Positions 43,639 to 54,129 of a DNA stretch of 64,000 nucleotides are shown piece after piece. The stretch comes from Rugamonas rivuli (lineage in GTDB: Bacteria; Pseudomonadota; Gammaproteobacteria; Burkholderiales; Burkholderiaceae_D): assembly GCF_009380165.1 (NCBI RefSeq), contig NZ_WHUF01000001.1, positions 806,001 through 870,000 of the forward strand. Direction: 5' to 3'. Each line of letters opens with the position of its first letter. The first letter of the stretch is position 1. The notes below the pieces were generated by a model, which saw only the letters and a list, made by a program, of their open reading frames with translations, was not told the origin of the DNA and ran no database searches. The position numbers were made by a program, and so were the translations under genes.

Positions 43639-46600
43639 TTACCCAACGAACTTGCGCGCGTTGCGGAACATGCGCATCCAAGGCGAATCCTCGCCCCACG
43701 ATTCAGGGTGCCACGACTGCTGCACCGAGCGGAATACGCGTTCGGCGTGCGGCATCATCACGGTGAAGCGGCCGTCGGCCGTCGTCACCGAAGTCAGGCC
43801 TTGCGGCGAACCGTTCGGATTGTACGGATAGGCTTCGGTAGCGGCGCCACGGTTGTCGACGAAGCGCATCGCTGCCACGGCTTCGTTGATGTTGCCGGTC
43901 TGCGTGAAGTCCGCATAGCCTTCGCCGTGGGCGATGGCGATAGCGGTCTGCGTGCCGGCCATGCCGTTGAAGAAGATCGACGGCGAGTCCAGCACTTCCA
44001 CCATCGCGAAGCGCGCTTCGAATTTCTCCGATTTGTTGGTGGTGAACTTAGGCCACGCATGCGCGCCAGGGATGATCGACTTCAGATTGCTCATCATCTG
44101 GCAACCGTTGCAGACACCCAGGCCGAAGCTGTCGGTGCGCGCGAAGAAGCGGGCAAACTGCTCGGCCAGCGCGGCGTTGAACAGAATCGTCTTGGCCCAG
44201 CCTTCGCCGGCGCCCAGCACGTCGCCGTACGAGAAGCCGCCGACGGCGATGATGCCCTGGAAGTCATCCAGCTTGACGCGGCCAGCAATCAGGTCGCTCA
44301 TGTGCACGTCGACGGCGTTGAAGCCTGCCTGGTGCATCACGTATGCGGTCTCGATGTGCGAGTTGACGCCCTGCTCGCGCAGGATCGCCACGCGCGGACG
44401 CACGCCGGTCGCCAGGAACGGCGCCGCGACATTCTCGGTCAGGTCGAAGGTGATCTTCGGCGTGATGCCAGGATCGGTTTCGTCCAGGATGCGGTCGTAT
44501 TCGGCATCGGCGCAGGCCGGATTGTCGCGCAGGCGGGCGATACGCCAGCTGGTCTCACTCCACAGACGGTGCAGTTCCGAGCGCGGCTTGGTGTAGATGA
44601 TCTTGGCGTCACGGGTGAACTCGATCACGCCACGGTCGTTCGGCTTGCCGATGATATGGCTGCATGCGCCCAGGTTGAAGGTGCGCAGCACGTCCATCAC
44701 CAGCGACTTCTCTTCGGCGCGAACCTGGATCACAGCACCCAGCTCTTCGGAGAACAGCGCGCGCAGCGTTTGCTCGTTGCGGCGTTCGGCGATCTGGCCG
44801 GCCCAGTTCTTGGCGTCGCCCTGGTCGGCGCCGTGGCCTTGTTCCAAGGTCAGGATGTCGAGGTTGATCGACAGGCCCGCACGGCCGGCGAAGGCCATCT
44901 CGGTCAGCGTGCCATACAGGCCGCCGTCGGATCGGTCGTGGTAGGCCAGCAGCTTGCCGTCGTTGTTCAGTTGCTGGATCGCGGTGAAGAAGGCTTTCAG
45001 GTCTTCAGGGCTGTCCACGTCAGGTGCTTCGTTGCCCAGCTGACCCATGACCAGCGACAGCGCGGATGCGCCCAGACGGTTCTTGCCGCGACCCAGATCG
45101 ATCAGGATGATGGCGGTGTCGCCAGCGTCGGTCTTGATCTGCGGGGTCAGCGACTTGCGTACGTCGTGCACCGGCGCGAAGGCCGAGACGATCAGCGAAA
45201 CCGGCGAGGTGACAGCCTTTTGGTCGCCTTCATCCTTCCAGGTGGTGCGCATCGACAGCGAGTCTTTACCGACCGGGATGCTGATACCCAGCGCCGGGCA
45301 CAGCTCCATGCCGACTGCCTTGACAGTGTCGAACAGCGCTGCATCCTGGCCAGGCTGGCCGCAGGCGGCCATCCAGTTGGCGGACAGTTTGATGTCGGAG
45401 ATATCCTTGATCGGCGCGGCGGCGATGTTGGTGATCGCCTCGGCGACGGCCATGCGGCCCGACGCTGCGGCGTTGATCACGGCCAGCGGAGTACGCTCGC
45501 CCATCGCCATCGCTTCGCCCAGATAGCCTTCGAAGCTCATCGCGGTGACGGCGCAATCGGCTACCGGCACCTGCCATGGGCCGACCATCTGGTCGCGCAC
45601 GGACATGCCGCCCACGGTACGGTCGCCGATGGTGATCAGGAAGGACTTGTCGCCAACGGTAGGCAGCAGCAGCACGCGCTTGGCGGCTTCTTCCAGGTCC
45701 ATGCCGGTCAGGTCGATCGCAGGGAATTCGTTTTGTACGTGATGCACGTCGCGCTGCATCTTAGGCGGTTTGCCCAGCAGGACGTCCATCGGCATGTCGA
45801 CAGGCTCGTTGCCCAGCTCAGGATCGATCAGCTTCAGTTGACGCTCTTCGGTCGCGGTACCGACGACTGCGAACAGGCAGCGCTCACGCTCGCACAGCGC
45901 CTTGAACATCGGCAGGCTGTCCGGCGAGATCGCCAGCACATAGCGCTCTTGCGATTCGTTGGACCAGATTTCTTTCGGCGCCATGCCGCTTTCTTCCAGC
46001 GGGATCTTGCGCAGGTCGAAGATCGCGCCGCGCTTGGCGTCGTTGGTGATCTCCGGGAAGGCGTTCGACAGACCGCCTGCGCCGACGTCGTGGATCGAGA
46101 TGATCGGATTGTTGGCGCCCAACTGCCAGCAGCCGTTGATGACTTCCTGCGCACGGCGTTCCATCTCTGGATTGCCGCGCTGGACCGAGTCGAAGTCCAG
46201 GTCCGCAGTGTTGGTGCCGGTGGCCATCGACGACGCGGCCGAGCCGCCCATGCCGATGCGCATGCCCGGACCACCCAGCTGCACCAGCAGGCTGCCGACC
46301 GGGATGTCGTTCTTGTGCGTGTGCTGGCCGGAGATGTTACCGATGCCGCCCGCGATCATGATCGGCTTGTGGTAGCCGAACACGGTGTCGTGCGCGCCGG
46401 CGAACTGCTTGCCGATATTCTGTTCGTAGGTACGGAAGTAACCGCCCAGTACCGGACGGCCGAATTCATTGCTGAACGCAGCGCCGCCCAGCGGGCCTTC
46501 GATCATGATCTGCAGCGCCGAAGCGATGCGGTCTGGCTTGCCGTAGGCCTTGCCGCTGTTGCGGTAGTCGGCCACTGGCGCGGTGACGTCGGCATCGTTT

Positions 46601-47688
46601 TCCCATGCCTGCACGGCGCCCGGCAGCATCAGGTTCGACACGGTGAAGCCGGTCAGGCCAGCCTTCGGCTTGGCGCCACGGCCGGTCGCGCCTTCATCGC
46701 GGATCTCGCCGCCGGCGCCGGTGGAGGCGCCAGGGAACGGGGAGATCGCGGTCGGGTGATTGTGGGTTTCCACTTTCATCAGTGTGTGCGTCAACTCGGT
46801 GGTCGGCGCGTACTGGTGCGCGTCGCCCTGCGGGAAGAAGCGCATCACTTCCGCGCCTTCCATGATCGACGAGTTGTCGCTGTAGGCGACGATGGTGCCT
46901 TTCGGCTGCAGCTGGTGGGTGTTCTTGATCATGCCGAACAGCGACTTGGTCTGCGCTTCGCCGTCGATGGTCCAATCGGCGTTGAAGATCTTGTGGCGGC
47001 AGTGCTCCGAGTTCGCCTGCGCGAACATCATCAGCTCGACGTCGGTCGGGTTGCGGCCGGCCTTGGTGAAGGCGGCGTCCAGGTACTCGATCTCGTCGTC
47101 CGACATCGCCAGGCCCAGGTCCGTGTTGGCCTTTTCCAGCGCTGCCTTGCCCATGCCGATCACGTCCACCGATTCCAGCGGCTTCGCTTCCAGCGTGCGG
47201 AACAGGCCGGCGGCTTCGTCAGGATGGCGCAGCACCGATTCCGTCATGCGGTCGTGCAGCAACGCGGCGACGGCCTGCACTTCTTCGTCCGACAGCTTCT
47301 TGGCGGCGCCGATGCTGCTGCCCAAAATGCCGGTCTTCAGATTGATGCGGAAGGCGATGCCGCGCTCGACGCGCTTGATGTGCGCCATGCCGCAGTTGTG
47401 GACGATGTCGGTGGCTTTCGAAGCCCACGGCGAGATCGTGCCGAAACGCGGAATGACGAAGAACTCTTCGACTGCACCGTCGGTGTTGTCGGCGTGGGCC
47501 GGCTCACCGTAGGTCAGCAGCGCGCCGAGGCGGCTGGTGTCGTCGGCCGATAGCGGCGCGGCGGCATCGATGAAGTGGACATAGCGCGCCTGGACGGCGG
47601 CGACGGCAGGCAGCGCGGCTTGCAGTTGAGTTAACAGGCGTTGGCTACGGAATGCGGACAGGGCGTTGGAGCCCGGCAGGATCAACAT
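43639..47688 (-). CDS. purL: Phosphoribosylformylglycinamidine synthase
   Basis: A 1349-residue single-chain FGAM synthase of purine synthesis, converting FGAR and glutamine to FGAM with [23 protein letters not shown] matches the E. coli PurL start and fixes the start codon, although no Shine-Dalgarno is visible. Further motifs are [20 protein letters not shown] in the synthetase half, DRSDGGL, and the C-terminal amidotransferase nucleophile in [11 protein letters not shown] with [11 protein letters not shown]. The length is normal for proteobacterial PurL (about 1295-1350). Divergent from a REC-TPR gene. Confidence 0.97.
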   Translation of the reverse strand: MLILPGSNALSAFRSQRLLTQLQAALPAVAAVQARYVHFIDAAAPLSADDTSRLGALLTYGEPAHADNTDGAVEEFFVIPRFGTISPWASKATDIVHNCGMAHIKRVERGIAFRINLKTGILGSSIGAAKKLSDEEVQAVAALLHDRMTESVLRHPDEAAGLFRTLEAKPLESVDVIGMGKAALEKANTDLGLAMSDDEIEYLDAAFTKAGRNPTDVELMMFAQANSEHCRHKIFNADWTIDGEAQTKSLFGMIKNTHQLQPKGTIVAYSDNSSIMEGAEVMRFFPQGDAHQYAPTTELTHTLMKVETHNHPTAISPFPGASTGAGGEIRDEGATGRGAKPKAGLTGFTVSNLMLPGAVQAWENDADVTAPVADYRNSGKAYGKPDRIASALQIMIEGPLGGAAFSNEFGRPVLGGYFRTYEQNIGKQFAGAHDTVFGYHKPIMIAGGIGNISGQHTHKNDIPVGSLLVQLGGPGMRIGMGGSAASSMATGTNTADLDFDSVQRGNPEMERRAQEVINGCWQLGANNPIISIHDVGAGGLSNAFPEITNDAKRGAIFDLRKIPLEESGMAPKEIWSNESQERYVLAISPDSLPMFKALCERERCLFAVVGTATEERQLKLIDPELGNEPVDMPMDVLLGKPPKMQRDVHHVQNEFPAIDLTGMDLEEAAKRVLLLPTVGDKSFLITIGDRTVGGMSVRDQMVGPWQVPVADCAVTAMSFEGYLGEAMAMGERTPLAVINAAASGRMAVAEAITNIAAAPIKDISDIKLSANWMAACGQPGQDAALFDTVKAVGMELCPALGISIPVGKDSLSMRTTWKDEGDQKAVTSPVSLIVSAFAPVHDVRKSLTPQIKTDAGDTAIILIDLGRGKNRLGASALSLVMGQLGNEAPDVDSPEDLKAFFTAIQQLNNDGKLLAYHDRSDGGLYGTLTEMAFAGRAGLSINLDILTLEQGHGADQGDAKNWAGQIAERRNEQTLRALFSEELGAVIQVRAEEKSLVMDVLRTFNLGACSHIIGKPNDRGVIEFTRDAKIIYTKPRSELHRLWSETSWRIARLRDNPACADAEYDRILDETDPGITPKITFDLTENVAAPFLATGVRPRVAILREQGVNSHIETAYVMHQAGFNAVDVHMSDLIAGRVKLDDFQGIIAVGGFSYGDVLGAGEGWAKTILFNAALAEQFARFFARTDSFGLGVCNGCQMMSNLKSIIPGAHAWPKFTTNKSEKFEARFAMVEVLDSPSIFFNGMAGTQTAIAIAHGEGYADFTQTGNINEAVAAMRFVDNRGAATEAYPYNPNGSPQGLTSVTTADGRFTVMMPHAERVFRSVQQSWHPESWGEDSPWMRMFRNARKFVG

Positions 47689-47906
47689 ATTTGGAGGATG
47701 GTTGATGCAGCGTGGCTGCGGATTAAAGGTAGATGGAGCACGAGATACTTGTAATGCATAATTTCCTTTGCGCGCATTATACCCGTTACGCCGTCGTCTA
47801 TACAGCGCCAATTCGGGCCAAAAACTGCCGTCAAAGCAACATTTTCAGTCATTTTGGGCGGGTTTATGCCCCTGCCACGGGCAAAGCGCCGGGTTTTCAT
47901 AACATT

Positions 47907-47933
47907 TTGACTTGCCATGGAGTATGCTAGATT
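47907..47933 (+). promoter_or_regulatory. Candidate promoter of the REC-TPR gene
   Basis: TTGACT (47907-47912) and an extended -10 TGCTAGATT (47925-47933) with a 15-base spacer. A start near 47940 would leave a leader of under 20 bases before the ATG at 47957. Confidence 0.45.
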
Positions 47934-47956
47934 TAACTTTAGCTAGGATGCGTAAC

Positions 47957-49597
47957 ATGGCGGAATATAGTGATTTGTCGGTGCTGATCGTCGACCCCAA
48001 CCCGGGGATGCGCGGTAGCCTGCACAATATGCTGAACCAGGCCGGCATCACCAAGATCGACTACGCGGTCAGCTCCGGCACGGCCATCCGCCAGCTGGGC
48101 AAGAAACCGTTCGACATCGTGCTGTGCGAGTACGACCTGGGCAACGGCAGCGGCGAGAACAACGGCCAGGATGGCCAGCAACTGCTGGAAGACCTGCGCC
48201 TGCACAAGCTGATACTGCCGTCCACCATCTTCATCATGCTCACCTCCGAAGGCGTCTACAGCAAAGTGATAGGCGCGGCCGAACTGACGCCGACCGATTA
48301 CGTACTCAAGCCCTTCACCGTGGACGCACTGCTGCAGCGCATCCGCAAGGCGGTCGAGCGGCGCGACGTGTTCCTGCCGATACACCAGCTGGTGGAAATG
48401 GGTAGCATCCGCAAGGCCGTCGCCGAATGCCTGATCGCAGAGGAAAAGAATCCCCGCTACGCCATCGACTTCGCGCGCCTGCGCGCCGAGCTGCTGGTGA
48501 CGCTGGAGGAGCTGGCCGAGGCCGAGGTGGTGTACCAGGTGATCCTGATGACCCGCCCCATCGCCTGGGCGCACCTGGGCATGGCGCGCTGCCAATTCGG
48601 ACAGCAGAAGTACATCGAGGCGCAGGACACGCTGCAGGACCTGCTGACCCACAATCCCAAGTTCATGGCGGCCTACGACCTGCTCGCGCGCACGCACGAG
48701 GCGCTGGGCCAGCAGGAGTCGGCCAAGAAGATCCTGGAAGACGCGGTGGCGATCTCGCCCAATATGGTGCACCGCCTGCGCCACTTGGGCGAAGTGGCAT
48801 ACGAGACCGGCGACGTCGGCGTCGCCGAGAAGGCGTTCAAGCAGGTGGTGGCCAAGGCCAAGTACTCCGAATTCCGCGACCCGGAAGACCACGTCAAGCT
48901 GGTCAAGACGCTGGTCAAGAAAGGCGACGCCAACCAGGCCAGCGGCGTGATACGCGACATGGAACGCTCACTGCGCGCCAGCGCCAACGTCGAGGCCTGC
49001 CGGGCCATCGCCGCCGGCCTGCTGCAGGAAATGAGCGGCAATATCACCGCAGCGGCGGCCGAGCTGACCACCGCCGTCAATGCCATCGGCGCCAGCCGTG
49101 GCCTGTCGACCGGGCTGAAAATCGGTCTGGTACACAGCTGCCTGAATGTGAAGCTGGACCAGCAGGCGTCCGACCTGATGCTCAACCTGATGAACGATAC
49201 CGAAAGCGGCGTGTCGATGGACGATGCGGTGCAGGTGTTCGAAAAGGCGGGCCGCCACGATCTGGCGGCGGGCATGGGCGAGCAGATCAAGCATCATGTG
49301 GAAGAGCTGATCGCCCACGCAGCCGAGCAGCGCGGCCAGGGCGACCTGCGGGCGGCGGTCGATACGCTGAACGCGGCCTTGCGCAAGGCGCCGGCCAATA
49401 TGTCGCTGCTGCCGGCGGCGACGTCGGCGATACTCAAGCAGCTGGACGATCTGGGTTGGGAGGTTCCGCTGGCCGAGCAATGCGCCTTCCTGCTGGAGCG
49501 CATGCGCAAGATCGACCCGGCCCATCCTTCGCTGGAGGCGCTGCAGGCGCAGTATTCGCACACCCAGCGCAAGTACGGTATCGCGACGACGGCGTAA
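47957..49597 (+). CDS. Response-regulator receiver domain fused to TPR repeats
   Basis: A 546-residue protein. Residues 1-130 form a REC domain (LSVLIVDPNPGMRGSLHNML, FIMLTSEG, DYVLKPFTVDALL). The phospho-acceptor position, in DIVLCEYDLG, is Glu58 rather than Asp, and the usual acidic pair is D-P. Lys of LKPF and Thr of MLTSE are kept. Residues 180-540 are tetratricopeptide-type helices (WAHLGMARCQFGQQKYIEAQ, HNPKFMAAYDLLARTHEALG). There is no DNA-binding or enzymatic output domain, so protein-protein signalling is expected. AGGA lies upstream of the ATG. Partner and kinase are unknown. Confidence 0.87.
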   Translation: MAEYSDLSVLIVDPNPGMRGSLHNMLNQAGITKIDYAVSSGTAIRQLGKKPFDIVLCEYDLGNGSGENNGQDGQQLLEDLRLHKLILPSTIFIMLTSEGVYSKVIGAAELTPTDYVLKPFTVDALLQRIRKAVERRDVFLPIHQLVEMGSIRKAVAECLIAEEKNPRYAIDFARLRAELLVTLEELAEAEVVYQVILMTRPIAWAHLGMARCQFGQQKYIEAQDTLQDLLTHNPKFMAAYDLLARTHEALGQQESAKKILEDAVAISPNMVHRLRHLGEVAYETGDVGVAEKAFKQVVAKAKYSEFRDPEDHVKLVKTLVKKGDANQASGVIRDMERSLRASANVEACRAIAAGLLQEMSGNITAAAAELTTAVNAIGASRGLSTGLKIGLVHSCLNVKLDQQASDLMLNLMNDTESGVSMDDAVQVFEKAGRHDLAAGMGEQIKHHVEELIAHAAEQRGQGDLRAAVDTLNAALRKAPANMSLLPAATSAILKQLDDLGWEVPLAEQCAFLLERMRKIDPAHPSLEALQAQYSHTQRKYGIATTA

Positions 49598-49741
49598 TCA
49601 GAACATCAGCGAGCCGGGGAAGTTCGACAGGTGGGAAATCAGGTACCACGTCACGAAGTACAGGGCGCAGAGCAGAAAGGCCGACCGGATCGCGCGGTTC
49701 GCCGAGCCTCGTCCACGCAGGAGCTTGAGTATCGTACGCAC
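49598..49741 (-). CDS. Small single-pass membrane peptide, 47 residues
   Basis: A short gene with GTG start. AAGGGAGGA lies five bases upstream, one of the best Shine-Dalgarno sequences in the window. The product starts MRTILKLLRGRGSANRAIRS, with a strongly basic N-terminus, then has a hydrophobic helix AFLLCALYFVTWYLISHL and a short tail ending SLMF. That layout fits a positive-inside membrane microprotein. The stop lies directly against the convergent REC-TPR gene (the two stop codons are adjacent). Unrecognised; function unknown. Confidence 0.6.
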   Translation of the reverse strand: MRTILKLLRGRGSANRAIRSAFLLCALYFVTWYLISHLSNFPGSLMF

Positions 49742-49869
49742 TGTGTCCTCCCTTCCCGTCTGTTCATCGAACCAAAACTGTACGCTGCGTCCCGGCCATC
49801 GACAAGCCGGGAATCGCTGGTACTATTTTTCGATGCCGACGGTATCGGCAGGCGCACCGGTCTGCGAGG

Positions 49870-50403
49870 CTAGGCCGGTATCATGGAGAAGACGTGGGCA
49901 TCCACGCAAAGGCCGCGCAGCTTGAGGCGGTTGCGGGCCAGGCATTCGTGCGTGGCACCGGCCTTGCGGGCCACGGCGGCACTGGGCTCGTTGCCCGCCG
50001 CGATCACGATTTCCACCCGCGATTGATTCAGCTGCTCGAAGGCGTAGCGCGACAATGCACCCACCGCTGCCGCCGCCGCGCCCTGCCTCTGCGCCGAGGC
50101 GCGCACCCAGTAGCCCAGGTTGCAGAAGCCGTTCACCGCGTTCAGCTGATTCAATCCGCCACCGCCGACCAGCGTTACGCCGTCCGCGAGGAAGATGCCG
50201 AATTCGTGTGCGCTGCCATCGGCACGGCTGGCGTCGCACCATTCGAACCAGGACAGCGCCTGCTCATCGGAGTATTCGGCGTGCGCCCAGGTCATCCACA
50301 TGCCCACGCTGTCCATCGATTCCCGCACGCCTGCCGCGAAGGCCGGCGCGTCGGCGGCGATGAAGGGCCGCAGCAGGAAGCTACCGGCCTGCAGTGGCGT
50401 CAT
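49870..50403 (-). CDS. GNAT N-acetyltransferase, RimJ/RimL-type
   Basis: A 177-residue GNAT protein of the ribosomal-protein acetyltransferase-like group: [20 protein letters not shown] at the start, [20 protein letters not shown] and [20 protein letters not shown] in the core, and [20 protein letters not shown] near the end. The canonical Q/RxxGxG/A loop is RQGAAAAA here. The start overlaps the 5-oxoprolinase stop (ATGA), so the two are co-translated. The substrate is unknown. Confidence 0.88.
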   Translation of the reverse strand: MTPLQAGSFLLRPFIAADAPAFAAGVRESMDSVGMWMTWAHAEYSDEQALSWFEWCDASRADGSAHEFGIFLADGVTLVGGGGLNQLNAVNGFCNLGYWVRASAQRQGAAAAAVGALSRYAFEQLNQSRVEIVIAAGNEPSAAVARKAGATHECLARNRLKLRGLCVDAHVFSMIPA

Positions 50404-53400
50404 CGTCCACCCTCGCCGCCGGCCGGGCCGTAGCCGCCGCCGCCCGGCGTGTCGATCACGAACATATCGCCCGCCTGCATATCGGTCTTGCCGATGTGGG
50501 CCAGTTCTTCGACGCGGCCGTCCGCGCGCACCACCGTGTTGCGGCCCAGCGCACCGGGCTCGCCGCCCGCCATGCCGAACGGCGCATGGATGCGGTTATT
50601 GGACAGGATGGCCGCCGTCATCGGTTCGAGGAAGCGCACCTTGCGCGTGCCGCCGTTCCCGCCATGCCACTGCCCCGCGCCGCCGCTGCCTTCGCGGATG
50701 GCGTAGCTCTCCAGCCGCACAGGGAAGCGGAACTCCAGGATCTCGGGATCGGTCAGGCGCGAGTTGGTCATATTGGTCTGAACCACGCTGGTGCCGTCGA
50801 AGCCCGGCCCCGCGCCGGAGCCGCCGCTGATGGTTTCGTAGTACTGGTAGCGCGCATTCCCGAAAGTGAAATTGTTCATCGTGCCCTGCGCCGCCGCCAT
50901 CACGCCCAGCGCGCCGTACAGCGCGTTGGTGATGCAGGTCGACGTCTCCACATTCCCCGACACCACCGATGCCGGATAATGCGGATTGAGCATGGAGCCC
51001 GGCGGTATCAGCACCTTCAACGGTTTCAGGCAGCCGGCGTTGAGCGGAATCTCGTCGTTGACCAGCGTGCGGAACACGTACAGCACAGCCGCCATGCACA
51101 CCGCCGACGGCGCGTTGAAGTTGTTCTCCAGCTGCGGCGACGTGCCGGTGAAGTCGATCTCCGCGCTGCGGCTGGCCTGGTCGACCCGCACCGCCACCTG
51201 TATCTGCGCGCCGTTATCCAGCTGCAGCGTGTAGCTGCCGTCCTTCAGCGCGCTGATGACGCGGCGTACGGATTCCTCGGCATTGTCCTGCACGTGGCCC
51301 ATGTAGGCCTGCACCACCTCCAGCCCGAAGTGCGCGACCATCTTGTGCAGCTCGTCCACGCCCTTCTGGTTGGCGGCCACCTGCGCGCGCAGGTCCGCCA
51401 TGTTCTGGTCGGGATTACGGGCCGGGTAGCGCGCGCCCGCCAGCAGCGCGCGCGTTTCTGCCTCGCGCAGCTGGCCGCCGGCGGCGCCCGCATTGGCGCC
51501 ATCCACCAGCTTGAAGTTGTTGATCAATACACCCTCTTCCTCGATCACGCGGGAATCTGGCGGCATCGAACCCGGCGTGGTGCCGCCGATATCCGCATGG
51601 TGTCCGCGCGAGCCGACGTAGAACAGGATGTCCACGCCCGCCTCGTCGAACACCGGCGAGATCACCGTCACATCCGGCAAATGGGTGCCGCCGTTGTAGG
51701 GATCGTTGAGCATGAAGACATCACCTGCGCGCATCTGACCCGCGTTCTCGCGCATCACCGTCTTGATGCTCTCGCCCATGGAGCCCAGGTGCACCGGCAT
51801 GTGCGGCGCGTTGGCGATCAGGTTGCCGTCGGCGTCGAAGATGGCGCAGCTGAAGTCCAGCCGCTCCTTGATGTTGACCGAGTAGGCGGTGTTCTGGAGG
51901 CGCAGTCCCATCTGCTCGGCGATCGACATGAACAGGTTGTTGAAGATCTCCAGCATCACCGGATCGGCGCTGGTGCCGATGGCGCGGCGCTCCGGCAGCG
52001 CCGTCACGCGCTTGAGCACCAGATGGTCGTGCAGCGTTACCTCGGCCTGCCAGCCCGCTTCGACGATGGTGGTCGCATTCGCCTCGGCGATGATGGCCGG
52101 GCCCTTGACGACATCGCCGATGCGCGTGGCGCCGCGCTGATACAGATTGGTCTGGCGCCATTTGCCGCCGGTGTACATCGGCACCACCGCATGCGGCATC
52201 AGGCCGGACACGCGGCGCGCGGCCGGCTCCACCGTCTCCGACGGCGCGTCGGACTTGCCGACCGCCTCCACCGACACCGCCTCGACGATCAGCGCCTTGG
52301 AAGGCATCAGGAAGGAATAGCGCTTGCGATAAGCCGCTTCGAACTGCGCCGTCATGCTGTCGGTGGTATCGAACAGCACCATGAGCGCCGAATCGGTGCC
52401 CTCGTAGCGCAGATGCACGCGCCGTATCAGCACGATGCGCTCGTCCTCCACGCCCTGGTGATGCAAGTCGGCGCGCGCCTGGCGGCCCAGCGCATGCAGG
52501 CGCGCATCGAGGTCCACCAGCGCTTCCACGCTCAGGCGCACTTCCACCGCCGCCTCGCGTATCACGGTCTGGTCGGCCAGGCCCATGCCGTAGGCCGACA
52601 TGACGCCGGCCAGCGAATGCACGAACACCGTCGTCATGCCCAGCGCATCGGCCACCAGGCAGGCGTGCTGCCCGCCCGCGCCGCCGAAGCTGGTCAGCGT
52701 GTATTCGGTCACGTCGTGCCCGCGCTGCACGGAAATCTGCTTGATCGCGTTGGCCATATTGCCGACGGCGATTTCGATGAAGCCCTCGGCCACCTGTTCC
52801 GGCGTGCTCTCCTTGCCGGTGGCGGCCGTGATCTGCGCCGCCAGTTCGGTGAAGCGGCTGCGCACGGCCTGCGCATCGAGCGCCTGCCGGCCTTCCGCGC
52901 CGAACAGCTGCGGGAAGTGATGCGGCTGGATTTTGCCCAGCATGACATTGCAGTCCGTGACCGCAAGCGGGCCACCGCGCCGGTAGCTGGCCGGCCCCGG
53001 ATTGGCGCCCGCGCTGTCCGGGCCAACGCGATAGCGGCTGCCGTCGAAATGCAGGATGGAGCCGCCGCCCGCCGCCACTGTGTGTATGCTCATCATCGGC
53101 GCGCGCATGCGCACGCCGGCCACCTGGGTTTCGAACACGCGTTCGAACTCGCCGGAGAAGTGCGACACGTCGGTCGAGGTGCCGCCCATGTCGAAGCCGA
53201 TTACCTTGTCGAAGCCCGCCAGCTTGCTGGCGCGGACCATGCCGACGATGCCGCCGGCCGGGCCGCTCAGGATGCTGTCCTTGCCGTGGAAGGCGCGCGC
53301 GTCGCTCAAGCCGCCGCTGGACTGCATGAACTGCAGGTTCACGCCCGGCATTTCCTTCGCCACCTGGTCGACGTAGCGGCGCAGGATGGGCGACAGGTAG

Positions 53401-54032
53401 GCGTCAACGACGGTGGTGTCGCCGCGCGCCACCAGCTTCATCATCGGACTCACTTCGTGCGAAACCGATACCTGGGTAAAGCCCATCAAGCGCGCCATCT
53501 CGGCCACCTTGACCTCGTGCGCCTGATAGCGGTAGCCGTGCATGAAGACGATGGCCAGCGAACGCAGGCCCATGTCATAGGCTGCGGCCAGGCCGGCGCG
53601 GGCGGTCTCCATGTCGAGATCGAGCACGGTCTCGCCATGCGCGCCCATGCGTTCGTCGATTTCGATCACATGGCTGTACAACAGCTCGGGCAGCAGAATG
53701 TGGCGGTCGAACAGGCGCGGACGGTTTTGATAAGCGATGCGCAGCGCATCGCGGAAGCCGCGCGTGATGGCCAGCGCTGTCGGCTCGCCTTTGCGCTCCA
53801 ACAGCGCGTTGGTGGCGACGGTGGTGCCCATCTTGACGGCGCCGATCTGCGCCACAGGTATCGGCTTGCCCTTGGCCACGCCCATCAGCTGGCGTATGCC
53901 GGCGATGGCGGCATCGGGGTAGTGTTCGGGATTCTCGGATAGCAGCTTGAGCGTGCGCAGGCGTCCATCGGGCGGACGCGCCACGATGTCGGTGAACGTA
54001 CCGCCCCGGTCTATCCAGAATTGCCAATCCAT
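50400..54032 (-). CDS. 5-oxoprolinase, ATP-hydrolysing (HyuA-HyuB fusion)
   Basis: A 1210-residue enzyme that opens 5-oxo-L-proline to glutamate with ATP. The N-terminal HyuA-like half starts [14 protein letters not shown] and contains [20 protein letters not shown] and [13 protein letters not shown]. The HyuB-like half (from about 700) contains [20 protein letters not shown] and [20 protein letters not shown], and ends [10 protein letters not shown]. Fusion of both halves in one chain is the eukaryotic and common proteobacterial form. It is co-translated with a GNAT gene downstream. Confidence 0.94.
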   Translation of the reverse strand: MDWQFWIDRGGTFTDIVARPPDGRLRTLKLLSENPEHYPDAAIAGIRQLMGVAKGKPIPVAQIGAVKMGTTVATNALLERKGEPTALAITRGFRDALRIAYQNRPRLFDRHILLPELLYSHVIEIDERMGAHGETVLDLDMETARAGLAAAYDMGLRSLAIVFMHGYRYQAHEVKVAEMARLMGFTQVSVSHEVSPMMKLVARGDTTVVDAYLSPILRRYVDQVAKEMPGVNLQFMQSSGGLSDARAFHGKDSILSGPAGGIVGMVRASKLAGFDKVIGFDMGGTSTDVSHFSGEFERVFETQVAGVRMRAPMMSIHTVAAGGGSILHFDGSRYRVGPDSAGANPGPASYRRGGPLAVTDCNVMLGKIQPHHFPQLFGAEGRQALDAQAVRSRFTELAAQITAATGKESTPEQVAEGFIEIAVGNMANAIKQISVQRGHDVTEYTLTSFGGAGGQHACLVADALGMTTVFVHSLAGVMSAYGMGLADQTVIREAAVEVRLSVEALVDLDARLHALGRQARADLHHQGVEDERIVLIRRVHLRYEGTDSALMVLFDTTDSMTAQFEAAYRKRYSFLMPSKALIVEAVSVEAVGKSDAPSETVEPAARRVSGLMPHAVVPMYTGGKWRQTNLYQRGATRIGDVVKGPAIIAEANATTIVEAGWQAEVTLHDHLVLKRVTALPERRAIGTSADPVMLEIFNNLFMSIAEQMGLRLQNTAYSVNIKERLDFSCAIFDADGNLIANAPHMPVHLGSMGESIKTVMRENAGQMRAGDVFMLNDPYNGGTHLPDVTVISPVFDEAGVDILFYVGSRGHHADIGGTTPGSMPPDSRVIEEEGVLINNFKLVDGANAGAAGGQLREAETRALLAGARYPARNPDQNMADLRAQVAANQKGVDELHKMVAHFGLEVVQAYMGHVQDNAEESVRRVISALKDGSYTLQLDNGAQIQVAVRVDQASRSAEIDFTGTSPQLENNFNAPSAVCMAAVLYVFRTLVNDEIPLNAGCLKPLKVLIPPGSMLNPHYPASVVSGNVETSTCITNALYGALGVMAAAQGTMNNFTFGNARYQYYETISGGSGAGPGFDGTSVVQTNMTNSRLTDPEILEFRFPVRLESYAIREGSGGAGQWHGGNGGTRKVRFLEPMTAAILSNNRIHAPFGMAGGEPGALGRNTVVRADGRVEELAHIGKTDMQAGDMFVIDTPGGGGYGPAGGEGGR

Positions 54033-54129
54033 GCCTGCCTCGTTACGATGACTGAAGCGTATATTGTAGTAGCTCGGCCGCGCACGGGACAGCGGGCTTA
54101 CAACATAATTTAGATGCTAAAATTACACC

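Noticed and set aside
43708..47553. A very long open frame (1281 codons) on the plus strand opposite purL
   Set aside because: It is Arg/Gln/His-rich, matches no fold, and arises because GC-rich third positions in purL remove stop codons on the other strand.
50394..53942. A 1182-codon open frame opposite 5-oxoprolinase
   Set aside because: Same effect: codon bias shadow of a clearly real gene, with a composition unlike any protein family.
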